This document shows, in pieces, positions 46,428 through 55,520 of a stretch of DNA of 64,000 bases. Source of the stretch: JBGTCD01 sp041749015 (lineage in GTDB: Bacteria; Bacteroidota; Bacteroidia; Cytophagales; Cyclobacteriaceae); the NCBI GenBank assembly GCA_041749015.1, contig JBGTCD010000124.1, positions 1-64,000 on the forward strand. Direction: 5' to 3'. The notes beneath the pieces are model-generated. The model was not told where the DNA came from. It made no database searches and saw only the letters and a program-made list of their open reading frames with translations. Made by a program: the position numbers and the translations under genes. The first letter of the stretch is position 1, and every line of letters starts with the position of its first letter.

Positions 46428-47219
46428 TTATTTTGAAGTTTCTTCCTCAACCACTTCTTTAGGCTGATCTTCAGTCTTGCTTTCTACCGCCTCTTTTTCC
46501 TTTTGCTGTGCGGCTTCATCCTTTTCTCTTTTTCTTTCTGTCAGGGCTTCTTCGATTACTTTGCCAATGTGCCTGGTGATCATGTCAATAGACTTAAAAG
46601 CATCGTCATTAGCAGGAATCGGATAATCGATGTCTGAAGGGTCAGAATTGGTATCTACCATTCCAAAAACCGGAATATTCAATTTCATAGCTTCCTGCAC
46701 TGCAATGTGCTCTCTCTTTACATCTACGATAAAAAGAGCTGCAGGTAGTCTGGTAAGGTCTGCAATACCGCCCAAAATCCTATCGAGCTTCTCGCGCTCT
46801 CTGGTGATGGTAAGGCGTTCCCTTTTGGCAAGGTTCTCGTAAGATTCGTCTTTCATGAGCTTATCAATGGTAGACATCTTCTTGAGAGATTTGCGAATAG
46901 TAGCAAAATTGGTAAGCATACCGCCCAACCAACGCTCCGTAACATGGGGCATATTGAGTCTTTGGGCTTCCTGTTTTACGATTTCTTTTGCTTGCTTTTT
47001 AGTAGCTACAAAAAGCACTTTCCTTCCAGACCTTACAATCCCCCGCATCGCTTCGGAGGCTTCGTCGATACACTTGATGGTTTTATTCAGGTCGATCAGG
47101 TGGATTCCGTTTTTCTCCATAAATATGTAAGGAGCCATTTTTGGATTCCATTTCCTGGTCAGGTGACCAAAATGAACACCGGCGTCAAGCAGGTCTTTGT
47201 GATCTAATTTTTCAGCCAT
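46428..47219 (-). CDS. rpsB: 30S ribosomal protein S2
   Basis: 263 residues. LDAGVHFGHLTRKWNPKMAPYIF and WLGGMLTNF are the S2 signatures. The last about 35 residues are a charged Lys/Glu tail, longer than in E. coli but common in this phylum. Third gene of the ribosomal operon. Confidence 0.98.
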   Translation of the reverse strand: MAEKLDHKDLLDAGVHFGHLTRKWNPKMAPYIFMEKNGIHLIDLNKTIKCIDEASEAMRGIVRSGRKVLFVATKKQAKEIVKQEAQRLNMPHVTERWLGGMLTNFATIRKSLKKMSTIDKLMKDESYENLAKRERLTITREREKLDRILGGIADLTRLPAALFIVDVKREHIAVQEAMKLNIPVFGMVDTNSDPSDIDYPIPANDDAFKSIDMITRHIGKVIEEALTERKREKDEAAQQKEKEAVESKTEDQPKEVVEEETSK

Positions 47220-47246
47220 TTAAAATATATAATTAAAGATAAAATA

Positions 47247-47633
47247 TTAACGTTTACTGAACTGGAACTTCTTCCTCGCTTTTCTGCGACCGTATTTCTT
47301 TCTTTCCACCATACGGGGGTCTCTGGTAAGAAAACCTTCCTTCTTCAAAGGAGGTCTGTTCTCAGGGTCGATTTCACATAATGCACGGGCTATGGCAAGT
47401 CTGATGGCCTCGGCCTGTCCTTTTGATCCACCACCTTTTACATTGATGTTGAGGTCGTACTGACCGTCAATTTCCAATGTTTCGAAAGGCTGCTTTACAA
47501 TGGTGCGGAGTATCTCTGCAGGAAAATAATTCTCAAAAGTTCTTTCGTTGATGGTGATGTTCCCTTTTCCGGGACCTACGTAAACCCTCGCAACTGAGGT
47601 TTTCCTTCTTCCTAATGTGTTGATGATTTCCAT
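47247..47633 (-). CDS. rpsI: 30S ribosomal protein S9
   Basis: 128 residues. GGGSKGQAEAIRLAIARAL and the basic C-terminus KKYGRRKARKKFQFSKR are diagnostic. It starts 3 nt after rplM, the conserved L13-S9 pair. Confidence 0.98.
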   Translation of the reverse strand: MEIINTLGRRKTSVARVYVGPGKGNITINERTFENYFPAEILRTIVKQPFETLEIDGQYDLNINVKGGGSKGQAEAIRLAIARALCEIDPENRPPLKKEGFLTRDPRMVERKKYGRRKARKKFQFSKR

Positions 47634-47636
47634 CCT

Positions 47637-48080
47637 TTATAATTTAATTTCTTTAGGTTTTTGTGCTGCGAATGGGTGCTCTGATCCTTCAAATACATGA
47701 AGATTACCGAATAAAGCGCTTCCCAATTTGTTCTTTGGAAGCATGCCCTTCACAGCCTTTTCGATTAAAATGGTAGATGACTTAGCTTTTATTTCCTTTG
47801 GAGTAGAAAAGCGCTGGCCTCCGGGATATCCGGTATAGCGGACATATACTTTATCATTCCACTTCTTGCCGGTAAGCTTTATTTTGTCGGTGTTGATGAC
47901 AATCACATGGTCACCGCAATCTACATGTGGTGTGTAATTAGCCTTGTGCTTGCCCCTCATGAGGAAAGCAATCCTGCTGGCCAATCTTCCTAATACCTGA
48001 GAGTCGGCATCTACTACCACCCAATTCTTTTCTACAGTAGCCTTGTTGGCCGAAATTGTCTTATAACTTAACGTATCCAC
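47637..48080 (-). CDS. rplM: 50S ribosomal protein L13
   Basis: 147 residues from GTG at 48080. The frame is open upstream to 48128, but L13 of this phylum begins MDTLSYKT, and GTG 48080 gives exactly that. KNWVVVDADSQVLGRLAS and CGDHVIVINTDKIKLTGKKW are family blocks. A promoter 46-76 nt upstream supports this start. Confidence 0.96.
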   Translation of the reverse strand: MDTLSYKTISANKATVEKNWVVVDADSQVLGRLASRIAFLMRGKHKANYTPHVDCGDHVIVINTDKIKLTGKKWNDKVYVRYTGYPGGQRFSTPKEIKAKSSTILIEKAVKGMLPKNKLGSALFGNLHVFEGSEHPFAAQKPKEIKL

Positions 48081-48125
48081 TGGTAATAATTTTAATATCA
48101 GATTCTTCCCCTCCAAAAAGGGACA

Positions 48126-48156
48126 CAAAGATAGAAGGATAAATTTTTAATTCCAA
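48126..48156 (-). promoter_or_regulatory. Promoter of the rplM-rpsI-rpsB-tsf operon
   Basis: On the minus strand TTG (48154-48156) is followed after 20 nt by TATCTTTG (48126-48133), a full match to the Bacteroidota -7 box. Transcription near 48120 leaves a leader of about 40 nt before the GTG start of rplM. This also argues against the longer 48128 start. Confidence 0.8.
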
Positions 48157-48268
48157 TAACTCCATAATTTTTAGTAGTAAAATTCCTGGGTCCAATAATC
48201 TCAACGAGCCATATCAAAAGCAAGCCAGAGACAGAATCCGGGACTGCTAAGGCGTTACCTAAACAAAA

Positions 48269-48982
48269 TCATCTGTTTTTCCGGAGTTGGGATAGCAGGG
48301 CTTTAAAATCCTTTGGATAAGGGGCCTCCACAGAAATACTGGCACCATCAATATCTTTAAACTCCAGCCGGGCAGCATGCAGGGCAATCCGGTTCATCAG
48401 CGGCCTTTCTTCTTTATAGGCTTGCAACCGGTAATCAGGCTTGACTTGTGATAACAGAAATGACCGGCCTCCGTAGAGATGATCACCTGTAATAGGGAAG
48501 CCCATAGCCTGCAAGTGCACTCTGATCTGATGCGTCCTGCCAGTCACAGGCCTGCAATGTACCAGGCAGTGTTTTTTAAAAACCTCAATCGTATCCAGAA
48601 TAGTAGTGGCCTCTTTGCCTCTGCCTTTATGCACCCGCACTTTACCTCCGGCAGTCTGAAAAAGCGGCAAGGCCACCGTTTCATTTTTAAATTGGGCAAT
48701 CCCATCTAGTACAGCATGATAGCTTTTTACCACCGTCCTTGCCTCAAACTGCATGGCCAGGTGCCGGTAGGCCTCAGGAGTTTTTGCCAATGCGAGTACC
48801 CCAGATGTCTCTTTGTCCAGACGGTGGGCTGCCTGCATGTCAGGATAATGGGCTCTGGCCATCCCGAGAATGTTGGTGGCATCATTGCGATCCTCCAGCA
48901 CTGAGATGCTGGCAGGCTTGTTGATGAGTACAAAATGCTTGTTTTCACTTAGAATAAGCGCTTTAAAATCAATGCGTGACAT
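48269..48982 (-). CDS. RluA-family RNA pseudouridine synthase
   Basis: 237 residues from the ATG at 48982 (nine residues shorter than the longest frame; both starts lie inside the histidine kinase 3' end). HRLDKETSG holds the catalytic Asp; GRTHQIRVHLQAMGFPI and GDHLYGGR are family blocks. Site specificity (RluA, C or D type) cannot be read. Overlaps the kinase gene by 14 nt. Confidence 0.92.
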   Translation of the reverse strand: MSRIDFKALILSENKHFVLINKPASISVLEDRNDATNILGMARAHYPDMQAAHRLDKETSGVLALAKTPEAYRHLAMQFEARTVVKSYHAVLDGIAQFKNETVALPLFQTAGGKVRVHKGRGKEATTILDTIEVFKKHCLVHCRPVTGRTHQIRVHLQAMGFPITGDHLYGGRSFLLSQVKPDYRLQAYKEERPLMNRIALHAARLEFKDIDGASISVEAPYPKDFKALLSQLRKNR

Positions 48983-50054
48983 GTTCCTCCTTGCTCTGAA
49001 CTTCTTCATCTAGCCTTTCCAGGCGCACTCTTGGTAATCTAAAGCTAAAGGTAGATCCTTTGCCTATGGCACTGGTCACGGACACCTTGGTATTATGGCC
49101 TTCAAGAATGTGCTTTACAATAGCCAACCCAAGTCCGGTACCACCACGCTCCCTTGATCGGCTTTTATCCACCCGGTAAAACCTTTCAAATATTCTTTTC
49201 AGATCATCCGGTGGTATGCCCTCACCAAAATCGATCACGGATACACTCACCTGTTTTTTATCCACCTCAAATCCTATAATGACTTCATTATTCTCCCCGC
49301 CATATTTTAATGCATTGGATATGAGGTTGTTCATCACCTGCATGATTCGCTTGGGATCAGCATACACCAGCACTGGTTTAGTCCTTCTTTTGTCAAATCG
49401 TAACTTTATTTGCTTCTTATCAGCTTTTTCTTCAAACTGATCAAACACCTCCTCTACAAGCGGAATCATATCAAAAGTATCGAAATGCATCTTAATCTCA
49501 CCAGTTTCGATATGAGAGAGGGTCAAAAGATCCTGAACCAGTATATCCAAACCATCCAGGCTTTTTGCGGCCTTTCTTAAAAATCTGGTCCTTACATTTT
49601 TATCCTTGATGGCCCCATCAAGTAAAGTATGTAAAAAACCCTGTGCTGCAAAAATGGGAGTTTTCAACTCGTGCGACACATCCGCAATAAATTCCTTTCT
49701 GAAGGCTTCTAGTTTTTTTAGCTCATCAATCTCCCGCTGCTTCAACGATACATAATAAGTGATCTCCTCATTAATATGCTTGAAGGGGTTTAGTACATTA
49801 GGTTTGGTATCATCACTTAGGTTGATATCCTTTTTGCGCAATTTATTCAATAAATTATAGACCTTGTTGATCTCTCTGAAAATCAGAAAATCGAGTAAAA
49901 TATAAATCAGCAAATAGGCTGATGAAAAACTAACCATCGCGGTCACCAAAAGCGCAAGATTGGAAATTCCCTCGAATATAGAAAGAAAAGAAATGGTGAC
50001 AATTGCTATACAGGTAGCAATGATCAGAGCCATTAATCTGGAGCTAAAAACCAT
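48969..50054 (-). CDS. Membrane sensor histidine kinase (PhoR-like)
   Basis: 361 residues. Two adjacent TM helices (about 8-26 and 34-59) with almost no extracytoplasmic loop, a linker helix, HisKA with H128 (FIADVSHELKTP), and a HATPase with the N, G1 (FGEGIP) and G2 (RGGTGLGLAIVKHI) boxes. The missing periplasmic sensor domain suggests membrane or cytoplasmic sensing. The response regulator gene is 23 nt upstream. Confidence 0.93.
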   Translation of the reverse strand: MVFSSRLMALIIATCIAIVTISFLSIFEGISNLALLVTAMVSFSSAYLLIYILLDFLIFREINKVYNLLNKLRKKDINLSDDTKPNVLNPFKHINEEITYYVSLKQREIDELKKLEAFRKEFIADVSHELKTPIFAAQGFLHTLLDGAIKDKNVRTRFLRKAAKSLDGLDILVQDLLTLSHIETGEIKMHFDTFDMIPLVEEVFDQFEEKADKKQIKLRFDKRRTKPVLVYADPKRIMQVMNNLISNALKYGGENNEVIIGFEVDKKQVSVSVIDFGEGIPPDDLKRIFERFYRVDKSRSRERGGTGLGLAIVKHILEGHNTKVSVTSAIGKGSTFSFRLPRVRLERLDEEVQSKEEHVTH

Positions 50055-50077
50055 TATTCAGAACTTTTTGGCAGAGA

Positions 50078-50761
50078 TCAGCTGAATTTATATCCTACCC
50101 CTTTCACAGTGGTAATATAATCATCCCCAATCTTTTCCCTGACTTTACGAATATGGACATCCACCGTCCGTGCCAATACATACACATCAGAACCCCAAAT
50201 ATTTTGTAGAAGTTCGTCCCGGCTATAAACCTTATTGGGATTTTGTGCCAGAAAATACAGCAGTTCAAATTCTTTTTTAGGAAGGCTGATCTCTTTATCG
50301 TTCTTAGTGATGGTATAGCTTGATCGGTCGATCACCAAATCCCCCAGCACAATCTTTGATGATGAGTTAATCTTCTTATTGCCCCTTCTGAACATGGCGG
50401 AAATCCTGCTCATCAAGGCCCTGGGTTTGATGGGCTTGGTGATATAATCGTCAGCACCTACATCGAAAGCTGCTACCTCGGAATATTCCTCGGATCGGGC
50501 CGTTAAAAAAACTATATAGGTATGGTGGAGTTCTGGAAAATCCCTGATTTGCCGGCAGGTTTCTACCCCATCCTGGCGCGGCATCATGATGTCAAGCAGG
50601 ATCAGGTCGGGGATAAATTTTTTGGCTATTTCAACTGCTTTTGATCCCTCACTGGCAGTTTTGACTATATAGCCCTCTTTTTCAAGATTGTATTTTAGCA
50701 ATTCTAATATAGCATCTTCATCATCTACTACCAGAATTTTGTGGTTCTGTTTTCCTCTCAT
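50078..50761 (-). CDS. OmpR/PhoB-family response regulator
   Basis: 227 residues: receiver domain with D13/D14, phospho-acceptor D57 (LILLDIMMP) and K107 region, then a winged-helix DNA-binding domain (about 130-225; LLYFLAQNPNKVYSRDELLQNIWG and VDVHIRKVREKIG). Cognate partner of the adjacent histidine kinase. Confidence 0.96.
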   Translation of the reverse strand: MRGKQNHKILVVDDEDAILELLKYNLEKEGYIVKTASEGSKAVEIAKKFIPDLILLDIMMPRQDGVETCRQIRDFPELHHTYIVFLTARSEEYSEVAAFDVGADDYITKPIKPRALMSRISAMFRRGNKKINSSSKIVLGDLVIDRSSYTITKNDKEISLPKKEFELLYFLAQNPNKVYSRDELLQNIWGSDVYVLARTVDVHIRKVREKIGDDYITTVKGVGYKFS

Positions 50762-50790
50762 ATTTTGCCTGGAGGTTGTTAATTAATTGT

Positions 50791-50798
50791 CAAAAATA
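50791..50798 (-). promoter_or_regulatory. -7 promoter element upstream of the response regulator
   Basis: TATTTTTG on the minus strand matches TAnnTTTG, 30 nt before the ATG. No -33 TTTG at the right distance. Confidence 0.4.
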
Positions 50799-50872
50799 CT
50801 AATTAAATATTACCTTAAAGTTAAGAAATAAGAATTTAAAACCTTCAAGGGGGATATGAATGATTTGTTAGT

Positions 50873-51913
50873 TCAAAGGTAGGGGTACAACTCCTTATAA
50901 TAAGCAATAAAAGCCCTGAGGTCACCCTCAAATTTATCTTCAAGAATCAGGGTATAGTAATCCTGCTGAGACTGGTATCTTAAAAACCGCATAAAATAGT
51001 TGTTGTCCGGTAGGGGCCCATAAGTAAATGCCCCAATATATGGCTCCGGATAGTTAAAGGAAATCGTGTCCAGACTTTGGACTATTACTTTAATCATGTT
51101 TTCCTTCCTTTTTCTTTTTTGGGTATCGGGCATAGATTCATTAAATGTAGCATAAAGGCTATCCAGCAAGCCTGCTCCTCTTAGCATATGCCTGGAAAAC
51201 TGATGATAATCCGCCTCTGATTTGAGGTAGTAATCCAGGATTTCCGAATCAGAGCCATAGTGGTTCTTTAAAAACAATTCCGCGCCATAATCGCCTATGA
51301 AGGTGGCCAGGTTTTCATTAAGCTCTGTGCTGTCTTTTACATATATGGTGCCGTGTGCCAATTCATGAATGATAAGATTGGACAGGCTCCCTTCACTACG
51401 GGCGAGCATTTCACTTAGTATGGGGTCTTTAAACCATCCCAGGGTAGACCAGCCCGAAACGGTGCGTATGCCGACCTCCCACCCATCTTCCAGGAGCCGG
51501 TCTCTTTCCCTTTCGGTTTTCTCAAGAGAAAAATATCCCTTGTAGGTCACCTCCCCAAGTATTGGAAAACTCCAGGTTTTGGGTTCTAGCGCAAATGGCT
51601 TAGCACCTGTGACGATCCAAAGCACCGGTTGGCCTTTTTGGTCAAACATGGTGGTGTAATTATCATTGGGATTGATCCCTAATGAATCCACTGCAAAGCT
51701 TTTAATAGCGGCCACCAGATTCAGCTTATATTTTACTGAATCAGGTACCTGTGGATCATTCAAAAAATATGATACGGGCTTTGCATTTGAAATAATATGC
51801 ATCTGCCCCCGGAGCTGGCCTATTCCATAGATGATCAAATTAATATTGATCAAAATGATGATCAGGAGCACCAAGCCTACCCCCCAAAAAAATTTCTTTT
51901 TTGCGATTTTCAC
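50873..51913 (-). CDS. Predicted membrane-anchored aminopeptidase (PF10023-type)
   Basis: 346 residues, GTG start, one N-terminal TM helix (about 9-30) and an extracytoplasmic zinc peptidase region with H183-E-L-A-H187 and the downstream ELNENLATFIG glutamate block (E197/E200). The layout matches the putative aminopeptidase family PF10023 as I recall it. Divergent from recA. Substrate unknown. Confidence 0.82.
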   Translation of the reverse strand: MKIAKKKFFWGVGLVLLIIILININLIIYGIGQLRGQMHIISNAKPVSYFLNDPQVPDSVKYKLNLVAAIKSFAVDSLGINPNDNYTTMFDQKGQPVLWIVTGAKPFALEPKTWSFPILGEVTYKGYFSLEKTERERDRLLEDGWEVGIRTVSGWSTLGWFKDPILSEMLARSEGSLSNLIIHELAHGTIYVKDSTELNENLATFIGDYGAELFLKNHYGSDSEILDYYLKSEADYHQFSRHMLRGAGLLDSLYATFNESMPDTQKRKRKENMIKVIVQSLDTISFNYPEPYIGAFTYGPLPDNNYFMRFLRYQSQQDYYTLILEDKFEGDLRAFIAYYKELYPYL

Positions 51914-52003
51914 GATAGTATCCTGATTGGCATTTTATGATTTGTTTGAAACACTGGCGGCAATAAAAAAAATAAAAAACTTAGCTAGTTCCGGATTTTA
52001 ATA

Positions 52004-52034
52004 TTGGTAAATGGGATTCGAAATGCTAAATTCA
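52004..52034 (+). promoter_or_regulatory. Possible recA promoter
   Basis: TTG (52004-52006), a 20-nt spacer, then TAAATTCA (52027-52034), which matches only TA and TT of the -7 box. It is a weak candidate 34 nt before the recA ATG. No recognisable SOS box was seen. Confidence 0.3.
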
Positions 52035-52067
52035 CAAATATTTTAGAATAAAGTAAAAATACTTTCC

Positions 52068-53090
52068 ATGAGCGAACAAACAGAAAAATTAAAAGCCTTA
52101 CAACTCACTATAGATAAGCTGGAGAAGTCCTACGGCAAGGGGGCTGTGATGAAGCTTAGTGAAGGTACAGTGCTGGACGTACCTGCCATATCCACCGGAT
52201 CATTAGGGCTAGACCTGGCTCTTGGCATCGGTGGCATACCACGTGGCCGTGTTACCGAAATTTACGGTCCTGAATCATCTGGAAAAACTACCCTTACCAT
52301 GCATTGTATTGCAGAGGCACAGAAAAAAGGCGGTTTGGCCGCTTTTATCGATGCCGAACATGCCTTTGATAAATCTTATGCCGAAAAGCTTGGTATCGAT
52401 ACCGAAAATCTCCTCATTTCCCAGCCTGACAATGGAGAGCAGGCATTGGAAATCACCGAACATTTAATCCGGTCAGGCGCCATTGACATCATCGTCATCG
52501 ACTCGGTAGCGGCACTCGTGCCCAAAGGTGAACTGGAAGGAGAAATGGGCGATAGCAAAATGGGCCTCCAGGCCCGGCTCATGTCCCAGGCTTTGCGTAA
52601 GCTTACAGGCACCATCAGCAAAACCGGATGTGCCTGCATATTCATTAACCAGCTTAGAGAAAAGATCGGTGTGATGTTTGGTAACCCAGAAACAACTACA
52701 GGAGGTAATGCCTTGAAATTCTACTCTTCCGTACGGCTTGATATCCGGAGGATCGGCCAGATTAAGGAGGGTGCCGGTGATGTGACGGGGAATAGAACTC
52801 GCGTAAAAGTGGTCAAGAATAAAGTAGCGCCACCATTCAAAGTAGTCGAGTTTGATATTCTTTACGGCAAAGGGATTTCTAAAGCCGGAGAAATCGTGGA
52901 CATTGGAGTAGAACTGGACATCATCCAAAAATCAGGGTCCTGGTTTTCATACAATGGCGATAAATTAGGCCAAGGCCGGGAAGCCATAAAAACGCTCCTT
53001 GAGGATAATCCCGAGCTCATGGAAGAACTCGAAACCAAAATCCACGGGAAGATCAAAGGAACCGGACTGCCAGATCCAAAAGAATCTTAA
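52068..53090 (+). CDS. recA: Recombinase RecA
   Basis: 340 residues. Walker A GPESSGKT (67-74), the MAW-like IIVIDSVAALVPK Walker B, and the L2 loop region NPETTTGGNALKFYSSVRLDIRR are present. Strand-exchange protein for recombination and the SOS response. Ends in a 4-nt overlap with the convergent ABC permease gene. Confidence 0.98.
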   Translation: MSEQTEKLKALQLTIDKLEKSYGKGAVMKLSEGTVLDVPAISTGSLGLDLALGIGGIPRGRVTEIYGPESSGKTTLTMHCIAEAQKKGGLAAFIDAEHAFDKSYAEKLGIDTENLLISQPDNGEQALEITEHLIRSGAIDIIVIDSVAALVPKGELEGEMGDSKMGLQARLMSQALRKLTGTISKTGCACIFINQLREKIGVMFGNPETTTGGNALKFYSSVRLDIRRIGQIKEGAGDVTGNRTRVKVVKNKVAPPFKVVEFDILYGKGISKAGEIVDIGVELDIIQKSGSWFSYNGDKLGQGREAIKTLLEDNPELMEELETKIHGKIKGTGLPDPKES

Positions 53091-54352
53091 TTAGACCTTA
53101 TGGCAATCACAGGATCCATCCTGGCAGCTCCGGCTGCCGGGATGATGCCTGACACCGTGCCCACAATAACTGCTACCCCAACTCCCAGAGTAATATTTTT
53201 TAATGACATTACCACTTCCAGCTCTCCCAGCGGGATAAGGGTGACCAAAAATACCAGTACCAGTCCTGCCAACCCTCCTATTAGGCTGAGAAATATGGCC
53301 TCAAACAAAAACTGGAATAAGATAAAGTAGTTTTTAGCACCCAACGATTTTTGGATACCGATGATATGGGTCCGCTCCTTGACAGATACAAACATGATGT
53401 TGAGGATGCCAAAGCCCCCTACCAGTATGGAAAAACCGCCTATCACCCATCCCGCTATGCCCAATACATCGAATACCCCACTAATGGCATTGCCCAGAGC
53501 TTCCGGCCTGTTGAGTGCAAAGTTGTCCTTATCTTTTGGCTTCAGCCCCCTTCTACTGCGGAGCAAGCCCTTCACCTCATTTTCCAGTTGGACCATCCCG
53601 ATGTCCTCTTCCTTGCCCTTGATCCCAATGGATGAGCCGGTCTCGTTCCAGGCACCGGTGCCGGTACGGAAAAATTTTCGGAATGAATTATAGGGAATGA
53701 TGCAATTATCATCTTTGCTCTCAAAACCAAGAAAACTTTCGCCCTCCCGCTCCAAAGTGCCAATTACTATAAACTTTTGATTCTTTAACTTGATCTCTTT
53801 TCCAATAGGATCTTTGCCTCCAGGAAAAAGCTTTTGCACCAGATTATCCCCGATAATGGCAACATTGCGGCCCCCCTCGGTTTCTATTTGAGAAAAATAT
53901 CTGCCATTGGTAATGCTTAAGTCAAAAATATCACTGTAGGGATAACTAGCACCAATCAGGATCACCTCTCCTACGCTATTATTGTCTTTCTTTACCAGTT
54001 GATTGCCTTGCTCAGCAAAGATGGCAATTGCTGAGTGGTTTTTCATGTTGGCCTGCATGAACTTATACTCGTTGATTGTCGGGTTAGGCCGATTCCAGTA
54101 GTCCCACCATTTGTACTGCTCATTACCCTCCGGCATCCATGGCCACTTCTGTACATATACTACTCCGGCACCAAGGAAGTCAAAACTGTTGCGAATGCTT
54201 TTTTCTAAAGAATCCACCAGAGTAAATACTGTAATAATGGCAAATATCCCCACGGTAACCCCAAGCAAAGAAAGGGTAGTGCGAAGCAGATTGCTTCTAA
54301 GTTCGGTCGCTGCAAACCTCCAGCTCTCCATAATGAGTTTTCCTACAATCAT
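53087..54352 (-). CDS. ABC transporter permease (MacB/FtsX type)
   Basis: 421 residues: TM1 near residues 28-46 (TLSLLGVTVGIFAIITVF), an extracytoplasmic MacB_PCD domain (about 50-280) and three C-terminal TM helices of the FtsX domain (about 295-415). No ATPase gene is next to it, so the partner is encoded elsewhere. Probably moves a peptide or lipoprotein, but the cargo is unknown. Confidence 0.9.
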   Translation of the reverse strand: MIVGKLIMESWRFAATELRSNLLRTTLSLLGVTVGIFAIITVFTLVDSLEKSIRNSFDFLGAGVVYVQKWPWMPEGNEQYKWWDYWNRPNPTINEYKFMQANMKNHSAIAIFAEQGNQLVKKDNNSVGEVILIGASYPYSDIFDLSITNGRYFSQIETEGGRNVAIIGDNLVQKLFPGGKDPIGKEIKLKNQKFIVIGTLEREGESFLGFESKDDNCIIPYNSFRKFFRTGTGAWNETGSSIGIKGKEEDIGMVQLENEVKGLLRSRRGLKPKDKDNFALNRPEALGNAISGVFDVLGIAGWVIGGFSILVGGFGILNIMFVSVKERTHIIGIQKSLGAKNYFILFQFLFEAIFLSLIGGLAGLVLVFLVTLIPLGELEVVMSLKNITLGVGVAVIVGTVSGIIPAAGAARMDPVIAIRSN

Positions 54353-54401
54353 ATTTTAGGGCTTTTTAAGCAATTTCTTTCTGTTATTTCAAATGATTCA
54401 G

Positions 54402-54409
54402 TACCTTTG
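54402..54409 (+). promoter_or_regulatory. -7 promoter element upstream of queA
   Basis: TACCTTTG matches TAnnTTTG, about 56 nt before the queA ATG. No clear -33 box is visible. Confidence 0.45.
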
Positions 54410-54464
54410 CAAGCTACATTTTTAGGAGCCCATCATCTGAGATTTTTGTACTGTAATAATAACT

Positions 54465-55511
54465 ATGAAATTATCCGAATTTAAATACGATTTACCGCAT
54501 GGTCTTATAGCCTTGTATCCGGCTGAAAACAGGGATGAGTCACGGCTCATGGTAGTCCATAAGGCTACCGGAAAGATCGAACACAAGACCTTCAAAGATA
54601 TTACTGGGTATTTTGATGAGGGTGATGTACTGGTCACTAACAATACTAAGGTATTTCCAGCAAGATTATACGGTAATAAAGAAAAAACCGGTGCTAAAAT
54701 TGAAGTTTTTCTTTTAAGAGAACTCAACCGGGAAATGCACCTTTGGGATGTACTGGTAGATCCTGCCCGTAAAATCAGGGTAGGCAATAAGTTATATTTT
54801 GGCGATAGTGATTTGGTAGCAGAGGTTATCGATAATACCACTTCAAGGGGTCGTACTATCCGGTTTTTATTCGACGGCACCGATGAGGAATTTTACAATG
54901 CCATTGATACACTGGGAGAAACTCCCCTGCCCAAATATATAAAGAGAAACGCGGAGCCGGAAGATAGAGAGCGATTTCAGACCATATATGCCGAGCATGT
55001 AGGGGCTGTAGCCGCGCCTACGGCAGGGCTCCACTTCACCAGACAACTGGTAAAAAGACTACAAATCAAAGGGGTTGAAATGACCCCTATCACCCTCCAT
55101 GTGGGGTTGGGCACTTTCAGGCCCGTGGATGTGGAAGACCTCACCAAGCATAAAATGGATTCTGAAAACTACCAGGTAGGTCCTTCGGTGGTAGCCCTGG
55201 TCAATAAAGCCCTGGAACAGAAAAAACGGGTGTGTGCCGTGGGTACCACCTCTATGAGAGCTTTGGAATCTTCTGTTTCAGCAGGTAATAAATTGAAGCC
55301 AAGTGAAGGCTGGACTGATAAGTTTATTTTTCCGCCTTTTGAGTTTAAGATATGCAATGCTATGATTACCAATTTTCATATGCCGGAATCTACCTTGCTC
55401 ATGATGGCCTGCGCATTCGGAGGTTATGATGTGGTGAGAAAAGCTTATGAAGAAGCCAAAAAGGAAAAATACCGCTTCCTTACTTATGGAGATGCCATGC
55501 TGATCATCTGA
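54465..55511 (+). CDS. queA: tRNA preQ1(34) S-adenosylmethionine ribosyltransferase-isomerase
   Basis: Transfers the ribosyl group of AdoMet to preQ1 in tRNA, late in queuosine synthesis. 348 residues; ESRLMVV and VFPARL, and VAAPTAGLHFT are QueA blocks. ispD follows after 9 nt. With queD and queE this places three queuosine genes in the window, at three separate loci. Confidence 0.97.
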   Translation: MKLSEFKYDLPHGLIALYPAENRDESRLMVVHKATGKIEHKTFKDITGYFDEGDVLVTNNTKVFPARLYGNKEKTGAKIEVFLLRELNREMHLWDVLVDPARKIRVGNKLYFGDSDLVAEVIDNTTSRGRTIRFLFDGTDEEFYNAIDTLGETPLPKYIKRNAEPEDRERFQTIYAEHVGAVAAPTAGLHFTRQLVKRLQIKGVEMTPITLHVGLGTFRPVDVEDLTKHKMDSENYQVGPSVVALVNKALEQKKRVCAVGTTSMRALESSVSAGNKLKPSEGWTDKFIFPPFEFKICNAMITNFHMPESTLLMMACAFGGYDVVRKAYEEAKKEKYRFLTYGDAMLII

Positions 55512-55520
55512 TGGTCAAGG

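Noticed and set aside
53087..54352. Complete ABC exporter operon
   Set aside because: Only the permease is here; no adjacent ATPase or membrane-fusion gene.
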